Assembly: GCA_963921195.1 (NCBI GenBank)
Contig: OY992537.1
Location: forward strand, 204,252,581 to 204,316,580
From: Pegoplata infirma
Lineage: Eukaryota > Arthropoda > Insecta > Diptera > Anthomyiidae
Length of the DNA stretch: 64,000 nucleotides
Direction: 5' to 3'
Positions 44,159-56,097 of the stretch are shown piece after piece. The position numbers were made by a program, and so were the translations under genes. Position 1 is the first letter of the stretch; every line of letters begins with the position of its first letter. The notes beneath the pieces were generated by a model, which saw only the letters and a program-made list of their open reading frames with translations, was not told the origin of the DNA and searched no databases.

Positions 44159-46837
44159 CCCTTTTTATTAGAGATTGATTAGAGATTGTGCCAAAGCACA
44201 CCATTTTAACCCATGTCGCCCTTAAATCAAAGTTAAGAGTTTTTGGTGAAAATTTTCTAAAAACCAGAAAATTTTGATCGAAAGGTGGCACTGCGTAGAT
44301 AGATGTTTAATCAAAGTCTGTCTCAAGATCTATCAAAGGGTCTAGGATTTTTTTTTTTTTTTTTTAAGATTTCAATTAATTTTTTGCAAATTTCAAATAG
44401 CGATATCTCGAAAACCGCTCGACCGATTTTAAATTTTAAGACTTTGTGAAATAAAAATTTTACTGAAAATTTAAAAATATGAAAACTGTATTATCTTATC
44501 ACTTAAAAATATAAAAAATATAATCTTAAAAAATAAATGTCCATGTGTTTTTTGTGTTTTTGATAGAGATCGGTTTGTTTTTGGTTGGGGTCGTTGTGGA
44601 AACATTTCCACTCACGCTAAATGTTAAAAAATGCATTTGCTGTTTTTTGGCACTTAAGTTATACAATTTTATAAATTTTATATAAATTTTTAATTTCTAC
44701 GAACACAAATGTGGGCGGGAAAAATAAAAACGACATTTTCTAGTCCCCTGGGTCCAAGTGCAGGGCTTTGAACTTCTTCTGATATAAAATTGTTTCATAA
44801 AATACAAAAAAAAAGTTTAAAACAATACGCAATGAAGGTCAATGTATTTAGTTTACATCGATAAGCGGAAAATTTTTGTGGTATCGCTATGGACCAATTG
44901 GTCTATGCGGAGTGTCATCTGGCATCGCCACCCTAACATAACCTACAAAAAAAACATAAACATGTAAAACGAATAAGAAAATTATAGTCGATCATGACCG
45001 ACCTTATAAAACCCTAAAACAGTGTTTTCCGGAAAATTGCTCACAAGTCAAAACATGGTTCCGATTGGATCTATTTCTTGTTTGAACGTTAATTGGTGTA
45101 AAATATATTCAAACGAAATTTAAGTATCATAGGTTCCTTTTTGTTGCCAATAAACCGATTTTATTAAATATCGGGTAAAATTTTTATATGTGGACTTATT
45201 GTTAGTCCATAAATGCTTCAATTACAATCAGATTTGATTTGGTTACCAAAGTACACGTTTATCAGCTACAAACAAAATTTAAACTTAACTAAATATTTCC
45301 TGTTTTCGTGAATTTAGAGAGATTTTAGTTTATATTTGGGAGATTGGCTTGTGTGGGGACTACAAGAACGACTGGTCCGATTCCTTTTTAATTTGAAGTT
45401 TCCAAAAGATTATGTAAAAATCCGGTTGGTAGAGCCAAATTTAAAGGGAACGATTGTATTGGGGCTAGGTCAACATATGGTTAGAAGGTTTAAAGAAATG
45501 CCACTGTAATGGAGTGGTTGCCCAATTGACATGAAGTGCACTATAAGACACATTAAAATTTCGAAATGTTATAATTGTGTAGTTTATAAAGGAACTAGTT
45601 CACTTGAGCAATTTACTAATATATATGAACTAGTTCATATCATTTATCACTAGAACTTGCTTTCCCTTGTATTTAAAAGTTTTCTATGCCCCTTTGTAAA
45701 TAAATTAAACAAAATATATTAGAAAAATCAACACAAAAGTCATTTATTGTTTAAATCATTTGTTTAGATATGTATATGTATTTACTACTCATATCATATC
45801 AAATGATCATTAATAGCATACAAGTAAACAATACACACAAATGAAGAGAATATGTATAAAAAACTAACAAAAAAATGCAATTTACTACATTACGATTTTA
45901 TTAAAAAACAAACAAGAACAAAGTAGTTGAAAAAACAATACATTAAAAAGTAACATGCAATATTATACTTTTGAAAATATGTACAGTGGCATATCCATAG
46001 ATTTGACGGTTATCACTTCAAAACGATCTATGGGATTTAAAAAATGCAATTTTCAAAAAAAATATCAAACTGCATATTATATTTTGACAATTGTAAAATT
46101 TTTTTTAAATTTTAAAGAAATCATCGGTTTTTTACAAATTTATTTCTCATAAAATTTCACTGTATTTCTTTAGCATATTACTTTGTTGTTTATAAAATAA
46201 AATAATTCTAATTTTATATGCAATTTATAGTTTAAGTAACAATCAGTATCCAAACAGCTGCAGTGTTTCACATTTCAATAGATATAACTAAAAGGTTTAT
46301 TTTAAACTATATATTTAAAAATTGTATTTATGAAAATCGATTGTCTATTTATATAAATAAATTTAAGAAATGTACAATATTGGGTACACGCTTAATATTT
46401 TAAATCGACGAAGTTTAAAGTTCATTATAATTTACATAACGGGGAACACAGGCTAATGAGGTCTAACTGGGAGTTTCTTTTATATAACAGCGTCCGATAA
46501 ATTTAAAATTTTGTACAAAAAATTCCGAGAATAGGACCAAAAATAAAATACCCGAGTCTACCAATTAGAAAAATGCAAAAAAAATAAAAAATCTATAGTA
46601 AAAAACCATATGTCTCTCATTTTTGTGTAAAATTTATGTGCTTTATTCAAATAATCTTATTTAAAACCTATAAAACGTGCGTTAAAAGAGTTAAAATGTT
46701 CTACACTAGTGTTTGCAAGAAAATGTTTTCTCAATTCAAACATGGATACTAGGGTGGGAAAAATTTGCTTTTTTCGAATTTCGAAAATAACACAAATATA
46801 TTGGACATCTACGATAACGGCTTTGGGTTCCTTTTTA
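44159..46837. other. Gene-free stretch with fragments of dispersed repeats
   Basis: About 44,690-44,770 has CCCCTGGGTCCAAGTGCAGG, related to 36,290-36,360. The interval 45,300-45,530 is less AT-biased but has no recognisable frame. The rest is AT-rich. No RNA gene was recognised. Confidence 0.5.
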
Positions 46838-47060
46838 TACCCTCCAACCACAGAATGGGGGTATACTCACTTTGTCATTCCGTTTGTAACGCATCGAAAT
46901 ATCGGTCAGGGAACCCATAAAGTATATATTTTATTGATCCATGATCGATTCTAAGACATTCTATGAATGTCCGTCCGTCTGTCTGTAGATAACACAATGC
47001 ACTCCAAAATAACACAGCTACACTCAAAATATTTTGTAGGCTAAAACAAATGAAAAACAT
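46838..47060 (+). repeat. Single end of the TATACCC family
   Basis: It begins TATACCCTCCAACCACAGAA, then TGGGGGTATACTCACTTTGT and CATTCCGTTTGTAACGCATC, the same tip as in foldback element 2 (33,095 and 35,165), followed by AACCCATAAAGTATATAT and GTCCGTCCGTCTGTCTGT. The partner end is not obvious nearby; the closest GGAGGGTATA is at about 48,104. Confidence 0.75.
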
Positions 47061-47850
47061 ACTTAAAACAAGTGAATAAACAATTGAAAACCATCCCAGA
47101 AATTATTCATTTATTTTAACAAACACCAACATTTATTTTTTACTGTTGACAAAATTTTCTAAAATAAATATCATTAAACATTAAAAAATTGGGTTTTTTT
47201 CAGTAATTTTTACCAACAAATTCGAAAAAAATAACCTACGAAAACATTAAAAATTAATGATAGTTCTGTTATTTTTACCAACAAATTCCAAAAAAAAAAT
47301 AACCTACGAAAACATTAAAAATTAGTGATTTCGTAGGTTATTTTTTACAGTTTTCTATTGATATATTTTTTTAAAAATTTTTAATAAAATTTTGGGGAAT
47401 CGATCCCGCAATCAACTACATTCTGGCCAGACACTCTACCCATCGTGACAAAGTCACTTGACACAAACATGTTTTTATATTTCTATAAATAATTTTTTGA
47501 ATTTTTTTCTACAAAAAAATAACCTACTTGTGTAGGTAAAAACTAATGATATTTCATGCAAAAATACCAACAATTTAAAAAAAAATTACTTACACAAATC
47601 ATTAAAAATTTAAAGAATAATCAGTAGTTTTTACTTACAGAACAAAAATAAATGACTTTAAAAATTAAATGTTAATGAAATTCTTTATTAGTGTGTTATT
47701 TTTGAAAAAAATGCCATAAGTAGTCATTAATAAAAACTGAACATCAAACAAATGTTTTTTCTTTTAAAAACGACTAAACATAAAATTTTTTAAATAAACT
47801 ACAAACAGTTAATGACATAATTTTTTAAGTGTAGACTCCTGAAGTTTAGC
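47060..47850. repeat. Tandem units with AACCTACGAAAACATTAAAA and relatives
   Basis: A unit of about 70 bp with TTTTTACCAACAAATTC and AACCTACGAAAACATTAAAA occurs twice at about 47,207-47,330, with inverse and diverged relatives to 47,700 (TTTCGTAGGTTA at 47,331; ACTTACACAAATCATTAAAA). The pattern suggests a decayed foldback element interrupted by the tRNA-like sequence at 47,394-47,465. Confidence 0.55.
47394..47465 (-). mobile_element. tRNA-like SINE fragment
   Basis: On the minus strand GGATCGATTCC (47,406-47,396) is a good B box, and GATGGGTAGAGTGTCTGGCC upstream resembles the D-arm/A-box part of a tRNA-derived SINE. A proper acceptor stem is not seen. Confidence 0.5.
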
Positions 47851-48529
47851 ACAAATATATCTCATGTTCATAGGCAGGTTAAGTTCGCGAATGGACAAAA
47901 TCGGGCCGGGGGGAAAAACTTCCCCCTTGAAGAACTGAACCAACCTCTGAAAAATACACTTTTTTACATGTTTTTTTTTGTATTTTTGTTAAATTAATGA
48001 AACATTTATCGCAATAGAAAGGTGCTCTCAACGTCCCCCACTGACCTCATAACCCCCCCCCCCCCCAAAAAAAAAACGCCCCTGACAATTTGTTTACATT
48101 TTGGAGGGTATAAAAGATTCGGCACAGCCGAATTTAACACTCTCACTTGTTTGACTTTAAATCGGAAAGTTACAAACAAAGTGAAAAAATAACTTTTTTT
48201 GTTTTGTTTAAAATATTAAGTGATAATTACTTCGAATAAGTTTTTCATATTTTTTTTCTAAAACTACATTTAAATACCAACAAAACTTTGTCCACATTTT
48301 TTTAAGATATCGATATTTTTACTGGTCAAAATTAAGAAAATATTTCATTTTCCTAATTTTTTTGAAAAAATCGCCATTTTGAAAAATTGATTACTCAACA
48401 CCAACTTATTATAAAAGGCTTCATTTAATACTTACTACAACATATCCAAAAATAAAATAAATCGAAAGGGCCGGGTCCAAAAGTGTGCGATTTGGCATGG
48501 AATTCCCCATATATGTTTGCATCCATCAT
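47851..48529. other. Mixed repeat debris, including C14 and a TTCGGC end
   Basis: CTGAAGTTTAGCACAAATAT near 47,830-47,850 resembles 43,555-43,575. A run of 14 C lies at 48,053-48,066. At 48,104-48,152 GGAGGGTATAAAAGATT, TTCGGCACAGCCGAA and CTCTCACTTGTTT form a right end of the TTCGGC dispersed repeat. No gene is present. Confidence 0.6.
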
Positions 48530-49445
48530 TCTTTTAAAACATTCGATTACACCGCTCAACAAATCGAAGGTTTTTGACTCCGGTTTGAAGTTTGATACAA
48601 AATTTTTAAAGATTTTGACTCGCTGATTCCAAATCTGTGCTCCAAATTTTTCCATCACGTCTAGAATTTTAATTATTCGCGGTTGAAAATGCGAAAAAAC
48701 TCGATTTTTGCCATTTTTGAAAGCCTGCACAGCAGCCTGGTATAAAGCGTTAGAGTTGAATTGAACTATGATCTCAAATATATGATCAACAAAATTTTAA
48801 GTTGTTGCACTATTATTGGCCAAACACGTACTTTAAAGAAACACTGTGAAAAAAATTAGAAAAAGCACCATTTTTAAAAGGCTCAAAATCAAAAACCAGA
48901 TGATCAATCTTTAGTGTGATGAGCTCAAAATTTAGACAAAATCCCATTCTTTCTTATAGTCTTTTAAACCTATTAAAGATATCTTCCGCTTTATACGAAA
49001 AATAACACAGAAAACTTAAATTTGTTAAATATTTATTTTTTTTGTTTTTCTTTGAAAAATATCAAAAAAAACTAAGGTACCTACCTACCTTATCTTTTTT
49101 ACAAAAATGATAATTTTAACAGAGTCATTTTAAAACGCAATTGTAACCCAACAAAACGCAATAATTAGAAAAAAATTGTTTTCTATGTTGGAGACCATAG
49201 ACAAATTAAACTTTTGCGCTTTATACCAGATTTGTATTCCACTCAATGGCTGCTGTGCAGGCTTTCAAATAATGCAAAAATCTTAATTTTTCGCATTTTT
49301 AACCGTGAATAACTAAAAATCTGGACGTGATGGAAAAATTTGGAGTACAGATTTGGAATCAGGAGATCAAAGTCTACTAAAATTGATCACCAGAATTCAA
49401 ACCGGAAAATGACTGTTGAGCGGTGTTATCTTTCTACTTTAAATC
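48530..49445. mobile_element. Foldback element 4 (about 0.9 kb)
   Basis: The left arm (about 48,530-48,790) and right arm (about 49,185-49,445) pair through ACACCGCTCAACA/TGTTGAGCGGTGT, CCGGTTTGAA/TTCAAACCGG, TTTTTCCATCACGT/ACGTGATGGAAAAA and AGCCTGCACAGCAGCC/GGCTGCTGTGCAGGCT, with a spacer of about 400 bp. The 101-codon frame overlapping the left arm is treated as fortuitous. Confidence 0.8.
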
Positions 49446-49802
49446 AACGTGGTTTCTTGATAGTTTTAATTAATTTTACTCTTAAAATAATACATTAGTA
49501 GATTTACTATTTTTTTTTGCTAATGCTGGTTAGCTAACATTTAGCAAATTTTTAGTAGAGATTCGCATGTTAGCAAAAATATCTTGTAAACTTCATTTAG
49601 CGCATTAGCAATTTTAAACAAAATTTGAACTAATTTTTTTTTGCTAAATTTTAAATTGAGTTGACCAAATGGGGTGAACTAAGTTGAAATAAAAAAATTT
49701 TCAATTAACTAAATTTTGCAAAACATTTTTGGTTTACATGCTTTTTTTGCTAACATTACAGTTGTTTTTTTGAGTGTATAAATATAATAAACATTCATAT
49801 TA
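49446..49802. other. AT-rich stretch with GCTAACATTTAGC-type strings
   Basis: Repeated TTAGCAAA, GTTAGCAAAA and TAAATTTTGCAAAAC strings suggest a decayed MITE similar to 40.55-40.86 kb. No gene is present. Confidence 0.45.
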
Positions 49803-49803
49803 A

Positions 49804-50640
49804 GGGGCATGTTACAGACTCAATTCCGTTCAGAAGTAAAACAAGTGGTTTACTCGTGGAGCGCAAAGCGAATATTTTTTTCGGATTGAAACCACTTTAA
49901 TGCAATTCGATTTTACTTTGATTTTTGAAAGTGATTTCATTCCGAAAAAAATAATAATCGTTATGAGTAGAGATGGGCTCATGAGCAGATTAGAGCGTGA
50001 TTTACGTGAATCACGCGTGATCACGCTTGATTGTGACTGAATTCAATTTTACTCAAGTGATTGTGAGTGAGTGTGAGTGGAGAAAAAAATTGCGTGAGTG
50101 AGTGTGCGTGGGTAAGATTTTTGAGTGAGTGAGTGTGCGTGAGTTGATTTTTTTGCGTGAGTTTGCGTGAGCTTGCGTGATTTATTTTCTCTTTATATTT
50201 TCTTTCGAACCAAAAAAATCAACAAAAAAAATTGTAAAATTTGGCTTAACTTAAGATTTCGTCCCGAAAAAAACAAAATAAAATGTAAAATTTCGCAGAA
50301 CTTTAAATTTTGCTGAAAATTTTGAAAGGTTTTTGAAATTTTCGTCGTTGAATTTTTTTTTTGTATAAAAAAGAGTTTCGTGAGTGTGAGTCAACGTGAG
50401 TGTGAGTGAAGCTTGCGTGAGTGCACGTGATTGTGAGTTGTATTAAATTTACTCACGTGATTGTGAGTGAGTGTGAGTAGAAAAAATATGCTTGTGAGTG
50501 AGTGCGTGATTCCAAAATTCCTGTCGTCAGCGTGAGTGAGTGTGAGTCAAAAATCACTCACGCGCCCATCTCTAGTTATGAGTTTTACGAGTAAACCACT
50601 TTTTTCAAATCCGAACGGAATTGAGTCAGTGTCATGCCCT
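49804..50640. mobile_element. Small palindromic element carrying a nested hAT MITE
   Basis: Outer ends GGGGCATGTTACAGACTCAA (49,804) and TTGAGTCAGTGTCATGCCCT (to 50,640) are inverse, followed inward by TTCCGTTC/GAACGGAA and GTGGTTTACTCGT/ACGAGTAAACCAC. Without the 607-bp insert and one copy of its 8-bp duplication the element is about 220 bp, almost entirely terminal repeat. The outer target duplication is not resolved. Confidence 0.75.
49968..50574. mobile_element. hAT-type MITE with 8-bp target duplication GTTATGAG
   Basis: Ends are TAGAGATGGGC and GCCCATCTCTA. GTTATGAG stands directly on both sides (49,960-49,967 and 50,575-50,582). The 607-bp interior is a long run of GTGAGTGAGTGTGAGTG and CACGTGA-type strings with a central unique part, and no coding frame. 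An 8-bp duplication is diagnostic of the hAT superfamily. Partial relatives lie at 39,430, 60,235 and 63,420. Confidence 0.88.
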
Positions 50641-50759
50641 AATAATTGAATAGCGTGTATTCTTATTTCGGAATTACAACAGTTACCTATAGGGGACCGA
50701 CACTTTTGGCGGGTATTTGAATTTGATCAGAGAGAAAATCCCAAAAACAAGCCACCATA

Positions 50760-53700
50760 GTGTATAATGTACACTTAGGGTTGCCAGACGGGCTTGATTT
50801 GGCTTGATTGTCAAGCTTTTTTAGTACGTGTCAAGAATCAAGCTAAAATGTCATTTGTCAAGCTAAAATCAAATTTTACACAATTTCCCACTCAATTGTT
50901 AAGAAAAATCAAGAGAGATTTATTTTAATAATCTTTAAATGTAAATTAATGAAAATTAAATATTAATTGAAAAAATTCTTATGTTTTTACCACTAGTTGT
51001 TCCAACGTCATTTTTATTTCAAAAATAATAATGTGAGAAGTGTAATTAATGGAACTGACTTTTCCTACATAATTGAAGTTGTGCGATAAAATGACTGTTT
51101 TTAACAAATGACTGTTTCTTAAAAAACATTCAGTCAAACGTATGTTTCTGAAACGCCACTAAAATTTACTCGAAAATTAACTGATTACCATTTTTTTTAT
51201 GATTACTAAAAAAATTTTCTAAAGTTAGTTAACTGAAATCAGTAATAAAAATTTAAGTCTTAATAAAAATTTAGAAAACTTTTGCAGAACGATATTAGCT
51301 GAAATTGATATATTTGAAATTGTGCTAATTTTTCGAAGAACAGCGATTTATATTATTTTCAAGTCCCGATTTTTTTATTATCTAAGTGCTAAACAATAAG
51401 TTTTTTAACCTTTTTATTTGCGTTTTGGGTTATAAAAAGCTTATTAATATTATGTAAATTTTAAGATCTTTTTTTATTTGAAAATTGCCGATTTTTGTTT
51501 CCCCGAAGGTTTTGTTGCACAGATCAAAAATGCTTAAGACTGGTTCCATTAAAATAGCATAGGCAATCAGCCGATGGTGGTTCAATTTATCCAAAAATTA
51601 ACATATCCATTCTTCTGATTTTTATTGAATTTCGGTTTTTGTTATTTAGTCGAAATTGTGAATGGTTCGCGTTTTATCGCTGTTCAAAGTTGGTATTTTG
51701 CAACAATTTTATGCAAAATACATAATGTTTAAATGATCGTATCTTTGGAACGCATCATCCGATTGTCACGAAATAAAGCGCAAAATAATGGTTATGTCCT
51801 GGTCTTAAAATAGAATTTTGAAAAAGGATAGGATGCTTTGCAAAAAGGATATTGAAATTAAAAAAATGTCCTTAATTTGCAAATATCTCAAAATGCGTAT
51901 CTTTAATTTTCCTATATTTTTTTGCACATATAGCCCTAAATATACTTAACAACATATGCAAATCCCAAATTGGGATGGTAAGCGGTTTAATTGTAAACGC
52001 GGTTTCATGAAACGCCTTATTGATTTTTGTTAATAACTCTCGTTTACAAATGAAAAACAATTTCTGCGCACTAACCGCGAATAATTTTTTTATATGTATT
52101 TTTGATCGCTAAACTCAAAAATTTCATCAAAAGAACATTTCGCGAATAACTTTTTGTTTAATGAATTTTTTAGCGTTTTTTGGAGGTATTTTGACTATTT
52201 TTCTTATATCTTAAGTTCTGTTTATCTGATCTTCTCGCAATAAAAACCAAACTAAAGATAATCAAATTTCCAACAAATCCTACATTCATCATTTTTTCAT
52301 AAGTTCATAGCTTTACGCGCAAATAATTTTTTTAGCGTTATTTGGAGGTATTTTGACTATTTTTCTTATATCTTGAGTTCCGTTCATCTGATCTTTTCGC
52401 AATAAGAACCAAATTAAAGACAATCAAATTTCCAACAAATTCTTCATCCATTATTTTTATATCAGTTCATAACTTTACGCGCAATAGGCAAACATATGAC
52501 TAAAATAAGTTTTTTGATTAACAAATCATTTAAAAAAAGTTTAAGAAATAGAAATCTTTGCAATTAATTGCATCTTTTTATTTATCTGCAAAGCCTGAAC
52601 ATTGAGAAATATAATAAAGTTGATTTGATGAAAATCTATAGGTTTACTCCGAAGTTATCACAAATTTTATGAATATACATGATAAAATACAAAAAAAAAT
52701 GATATTTTTTTACAATTTCTGTTTTTAAAATTTTTAAAAAATGAGCTTTGTTAATAAAAAATAGTTTTTCCTTGTTTGCCTATTGCGCGTAAAGTTATGA
52801 ACTGATATAAAAATAACGAATGAAGGATTTGTTGGAAATTTGATTGTCTTTAATTTGGTTCTTATTGCGAAAAGATCAGATGAACGGAACTCAAGATATA
52901 AGAAAAATAGTCAAAATACCTCCAAATAACGCTAAAAAAATTATTTGCGCGTAAAGCTATGAACTTATGAAAAAATGATGAATGTAGGATTTGTTGGAAA
53001 TTTGATTGTCTTTAATTTGGTTTTTATTGCGAGAGAATCAGATAAACAGAACTTAAGATATAAGAAAAATAGTCAAAATACCTCCAAAAAACGCTAAAAA
53101 ATTCATTAAACAAAAAGTTATTCGCGAAATGTTCTTTTGATGAAATTTTTGAGTTTAGCGATCAAAAATACATATAAAAAAATTATTCGCGGTTAGTGCG
53201 CAGAAATTGTTTTTCATTTGTAAACGAGAGTTATTAACAAAAATCAATAAGGCGTTTCATGAAACCGCGTTTACAATTAAACCGCTTACCATCCCAATTT
53301 GGGATTTGCATATGTTGTTAAGTATATTTAGGGCTATATGTGCAAAAAAATATAGGAAAATTAAAGATACGCATTTTGAGATATTTGCAAATTAAGGACA
53401 TTTTTTTAATTTCAATATCCTTTTTGCAAAGCATCCTATCCTTTTTCAAAATTCTATTTTAAGACCAGGACATAACCATTATTTTGCGCTTTATTTCGTG
53501 ACAATCGGATGATGCGTTCCAAAGATACGATCATTTAAACATCATGTATTTTTCATTAAATTGTTGCAAAATACCAACTTTGAACAGCGATAAAACGCGA
53601 ACCATTCACAATTTTGACTAAATAACAAAAACCGAAATTCGACACAGATCTCGAGAATTGATATGCCAATTTTTATGCAAATTAAAATAGGTAAGGTCGA

Positions 53701-53905
53701 AAAAGTGTTTTTTTTGTTTTCAAAAATTTTGGAATCCTTCTTAAAAAAAATAAAATTTTCCAAGTCCGGACTTTTTTTAGTATTATTTAGTATTGCAACT
53801 TTTTTTTTAAAAATTCTAAATTTTCGCTTTTTTCTAGATGTCAAGAAAATCAAGCTTTTTTTCTAAATGTCAAGCTTTTTACCATTTTCGATCTGGCAAG
53901 TCTAT
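50760..53905. mobile_element. Possible outer element around foldback 5
   Basis: At 50,770-50,880 GTTGCCAGACGGGCTTGATT and repeated TCAAGCTA/GTCAAG strings appear; at 53,835-53,905 AAATCAAGC, TGTCAAGCTTTTT and GATCTGGCAAGTCTATGTAC appear in the inverse sense. This suggests that an older element with such ends was split by foldback 5. The similarity is patchy. Confidence 0.35.
51627..53640. mobile_element. Foldback element 5: about 2.0-kb near-perfect palindrome
   Basis: Left arm 51,627-52,494 starts GAATTTCGGTTTTTGTTATT; right arm 52,777-53,640 ends with the inverse. The spacer is about 282 bp. Over 51,872-52,060 and 53,207-53,395 the arms encode the same 62 residues, and the few differences I see lie near the outer ends. 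Each arm contains a tandem pair of about 168 bp (GGAGGTATTTTGACTATTTT twice). Arm identity far exceeds that of the other foldbacks, so it is young or maintained by conversion. The 62-residue frame is unrecognised. Confidence 0.9.
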
Positions 53906-53928
53906 GTACAGTGTACACTGGATTTACA

Positions 53929-54203
53929 CGACCCACAAAAATACTAAAAGTCAATCAATACAGTTGGAGAAACCAGTACCTATTTTTTGACTTCCAATAC
54001 TTTTGATCACCAATTTTTTTGTAAACAAAGAAATATTTTTTATTTTCATATCTCACAACTTTACATTTAGATGCACTAAATGTAAATAAACAAAAAAATA
54101 TTTTTTATTGTTCTCAAATAAATTGGTGGTCAAAAGTATTCGAAGTCGAAAAATATTGGTGTCTTAAACTGTATTGATTGATTTTTAGTATATTAGTGGG
54201 TCG
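53929..54203. mobile_element. Foldback element 6 (0.28 kb)
   Basis: CGACCCAC at the left pairs with GTGGGTCG at the right. Inner pairs include TACTAAAAGTCAATCAATAC with its diverged inverse, and AATACTTTTGATCACCAATT with AATTGGTGGTCAAAAGTATT. The loop contains TTTAGATGCACTAAA. Confidence 0.8.
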
Positions 54204-55244
54204 CTGGAAAAATTATTTGACAACTGAATATAAACTATTGGATTATTATTAAATATTAAAAGTCTATTTTAACAAAAGTTTTATTTTTAATTTCAAATTT
54301 TCCATACACTTTTTGAAAGTCGATTTTAAAAACAAAACCAATTTGTATAGAAATAAAGTCGATTTTAATTTAATTTTTTTTTTTTCTATGGTAAGGTTTG
54401 AAAAAAAATCAACTTAAAAATATTTTTATATATTCCTGAAAATATCGTCATTGTTTTTTAAATTTCACTATTTCGTCATTAACAAATGTATTCAGTTGTA
54501 GATTTTGACTGCATTCTGAGCTAATGTAAATCTCATTAATTAGAAAAAGTCTTAACAACTTTAAAAAATCGCTTCCCTGGAAATCTTGTCCCAAAACCAA
54601 ACTTGAAATCCCCATTTTGGGGAAAAATCCACTTATCTGCCAACACTGACTAGTATGTATTATACTACAAATTTTTGAGTCTCACACATACATAGATATT
54701 TACAAACATTATGAAGTTAAGTGTTAGTAAGTGTGTTTTAATTTTTATTAAATAATAAAAATTAGTTATTTATTCGACCTTTTAATTGTGCAATAAAAAA
54801 GAGTTTATTCTGATTCGAGGCCTTTTCATGTTCCCCATTATGAATTAACATAACAAGTACTAATGATAACTCAACTTTCTTTATTGGGATATTCTCCCAT
54901 TAAATACTCATAGAGCTTCTTGCTTTCAAAAATTTTGGTAATTTTCAGGAATGAATTGACGATCGTTTCGGGGGGGGGGGGGGGTTCCAATTCCCCCATC
55001 ATCAGAATTCTGTAGAAAATTAGGTAATACTGTTAGCATGCATTTTTTTTCATTGTTAAGTGTTAGTTTTAGAAATTTGCTTTGGTTGGTGGATGAGGCG
55101 TTGGTGAAACAAGCAAGAGGCTAAAGGTTCGAATGCAGCACCAGCTGAGGTTTTTTTTTTATTTTTTTTAAATTATTTTTATTTTATTTCGTCTATTTAA
55201 AATTTTTTTGCTATTTTAATATTATTTTGTCATCAATGTTAATG
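54204..55244. other. Gene-free stretch with a G15 run and a tRNA-like segment
   Basis: AT-rich. A run of 15 G lies at 54,970-54,984, closely followed by CCCCC. At about 55,078-55,145 TTGGTTGGTGGATGAGGCG and GGTTCGAATGC resemble pol III A and B boxes about 40 bases apart, followed by a T run, which may be a decayed SINE. Nothing else is recognised. Confidence 0.4.
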
Positions 55245-55434
55245 GAATTTTGTGTAATTATAATGCATTACGTAACTCATCGTAAGTATGTCATTTTTAT
55301 TCATTTTAAAATAATAAGTTATTAAACCAGTTTTTGGTAAGACATCCCAAAATATTGCTATAAATAATGAAAATACATTACCTGGTAATATGTTATATAA
55401 TCAACACCCATTACCAAAAATTTGCTGGAATAGC
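55245..55434 (-). mobile_element. Truncated CCCAGCAAAAC-family element
   Basis: Read on the minus strand it runs TCCAGCAAATTTTTGGTAAT, GGGTGTTGATTATATAACA, TTACCAGGTAATGTATTTTC, GGGATGTCTTACCAAA, parallel to 59,884-60,080. The left part is missing. Confidence 0.7.
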
Positions 55435-56097
55435 TAGATCGACTTAAAATAAGACGAGGACCACCGATTTTGCGAGGAATTCAACGGAATAAAAAATTTA
55501 AATGAAGGGTGAACAAATTGTATGTGCAGCACATGAATGATCACCGTTATGCATCAGAGTGTAGTGCTTATATGATCAAATTCATTTTCATACAAAATAT
55601 TATACAGTTTTTTAGTCTATTGTATTTTCATCATCATTTCTTGTTTTCCTTTATTTTCGATTTGGTTTGAGGAAATTTCCCTAAATTTATGTAAATAATA
55701 TAATTTTTATGCGTGTCATGAATAAAAAATGTTTTAAATTTTACTTTACATAAAATATATTTTCATGTCATTGTACTAATCAAAACTTAATTTCCAATTG
55801 ATTTCATATTGAACAAATTTCAATAACTATTTTATTGGTTGTTGTTAGTTTTATTTTTTTATATTTTATATATTTATTTAAAATGACCTACATAAAGTTT
55901 TTGACTTCTTAACATTCAATACAAATAACATGCGTATAAAATAAACACTATGGTTAAAAATATACCTGGAAATTTTAAATCAATCTTTTAAACAAAAAAA
56001 TTTAATAAAAAATTCCTGGAAATTTCAAAAAATGCAGTTTTGCATATTCAAAAATATATTTACTTAAGGGGGGTTTAAAGAAAAAAGAAAAACAGCC
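55435..56097. other. AT-rich spacer
   Basis: I see no gene, terminal repeat or RNA in this interval. Confidence 0.5.

Noticed and set aside
48425..48730. 101-codon minus-strand frame with protein-like composition
   Set aside because: It lies largely in the left arm of a foldback; the right arm does not preserve the frame, and no known motif is present.
51872..53395. Identical 62-codon frames in inverse orientation
   Set aside because: They lie at matching positions in the two arms of the palindrome; there is no domain, and identity follows from arm identity.
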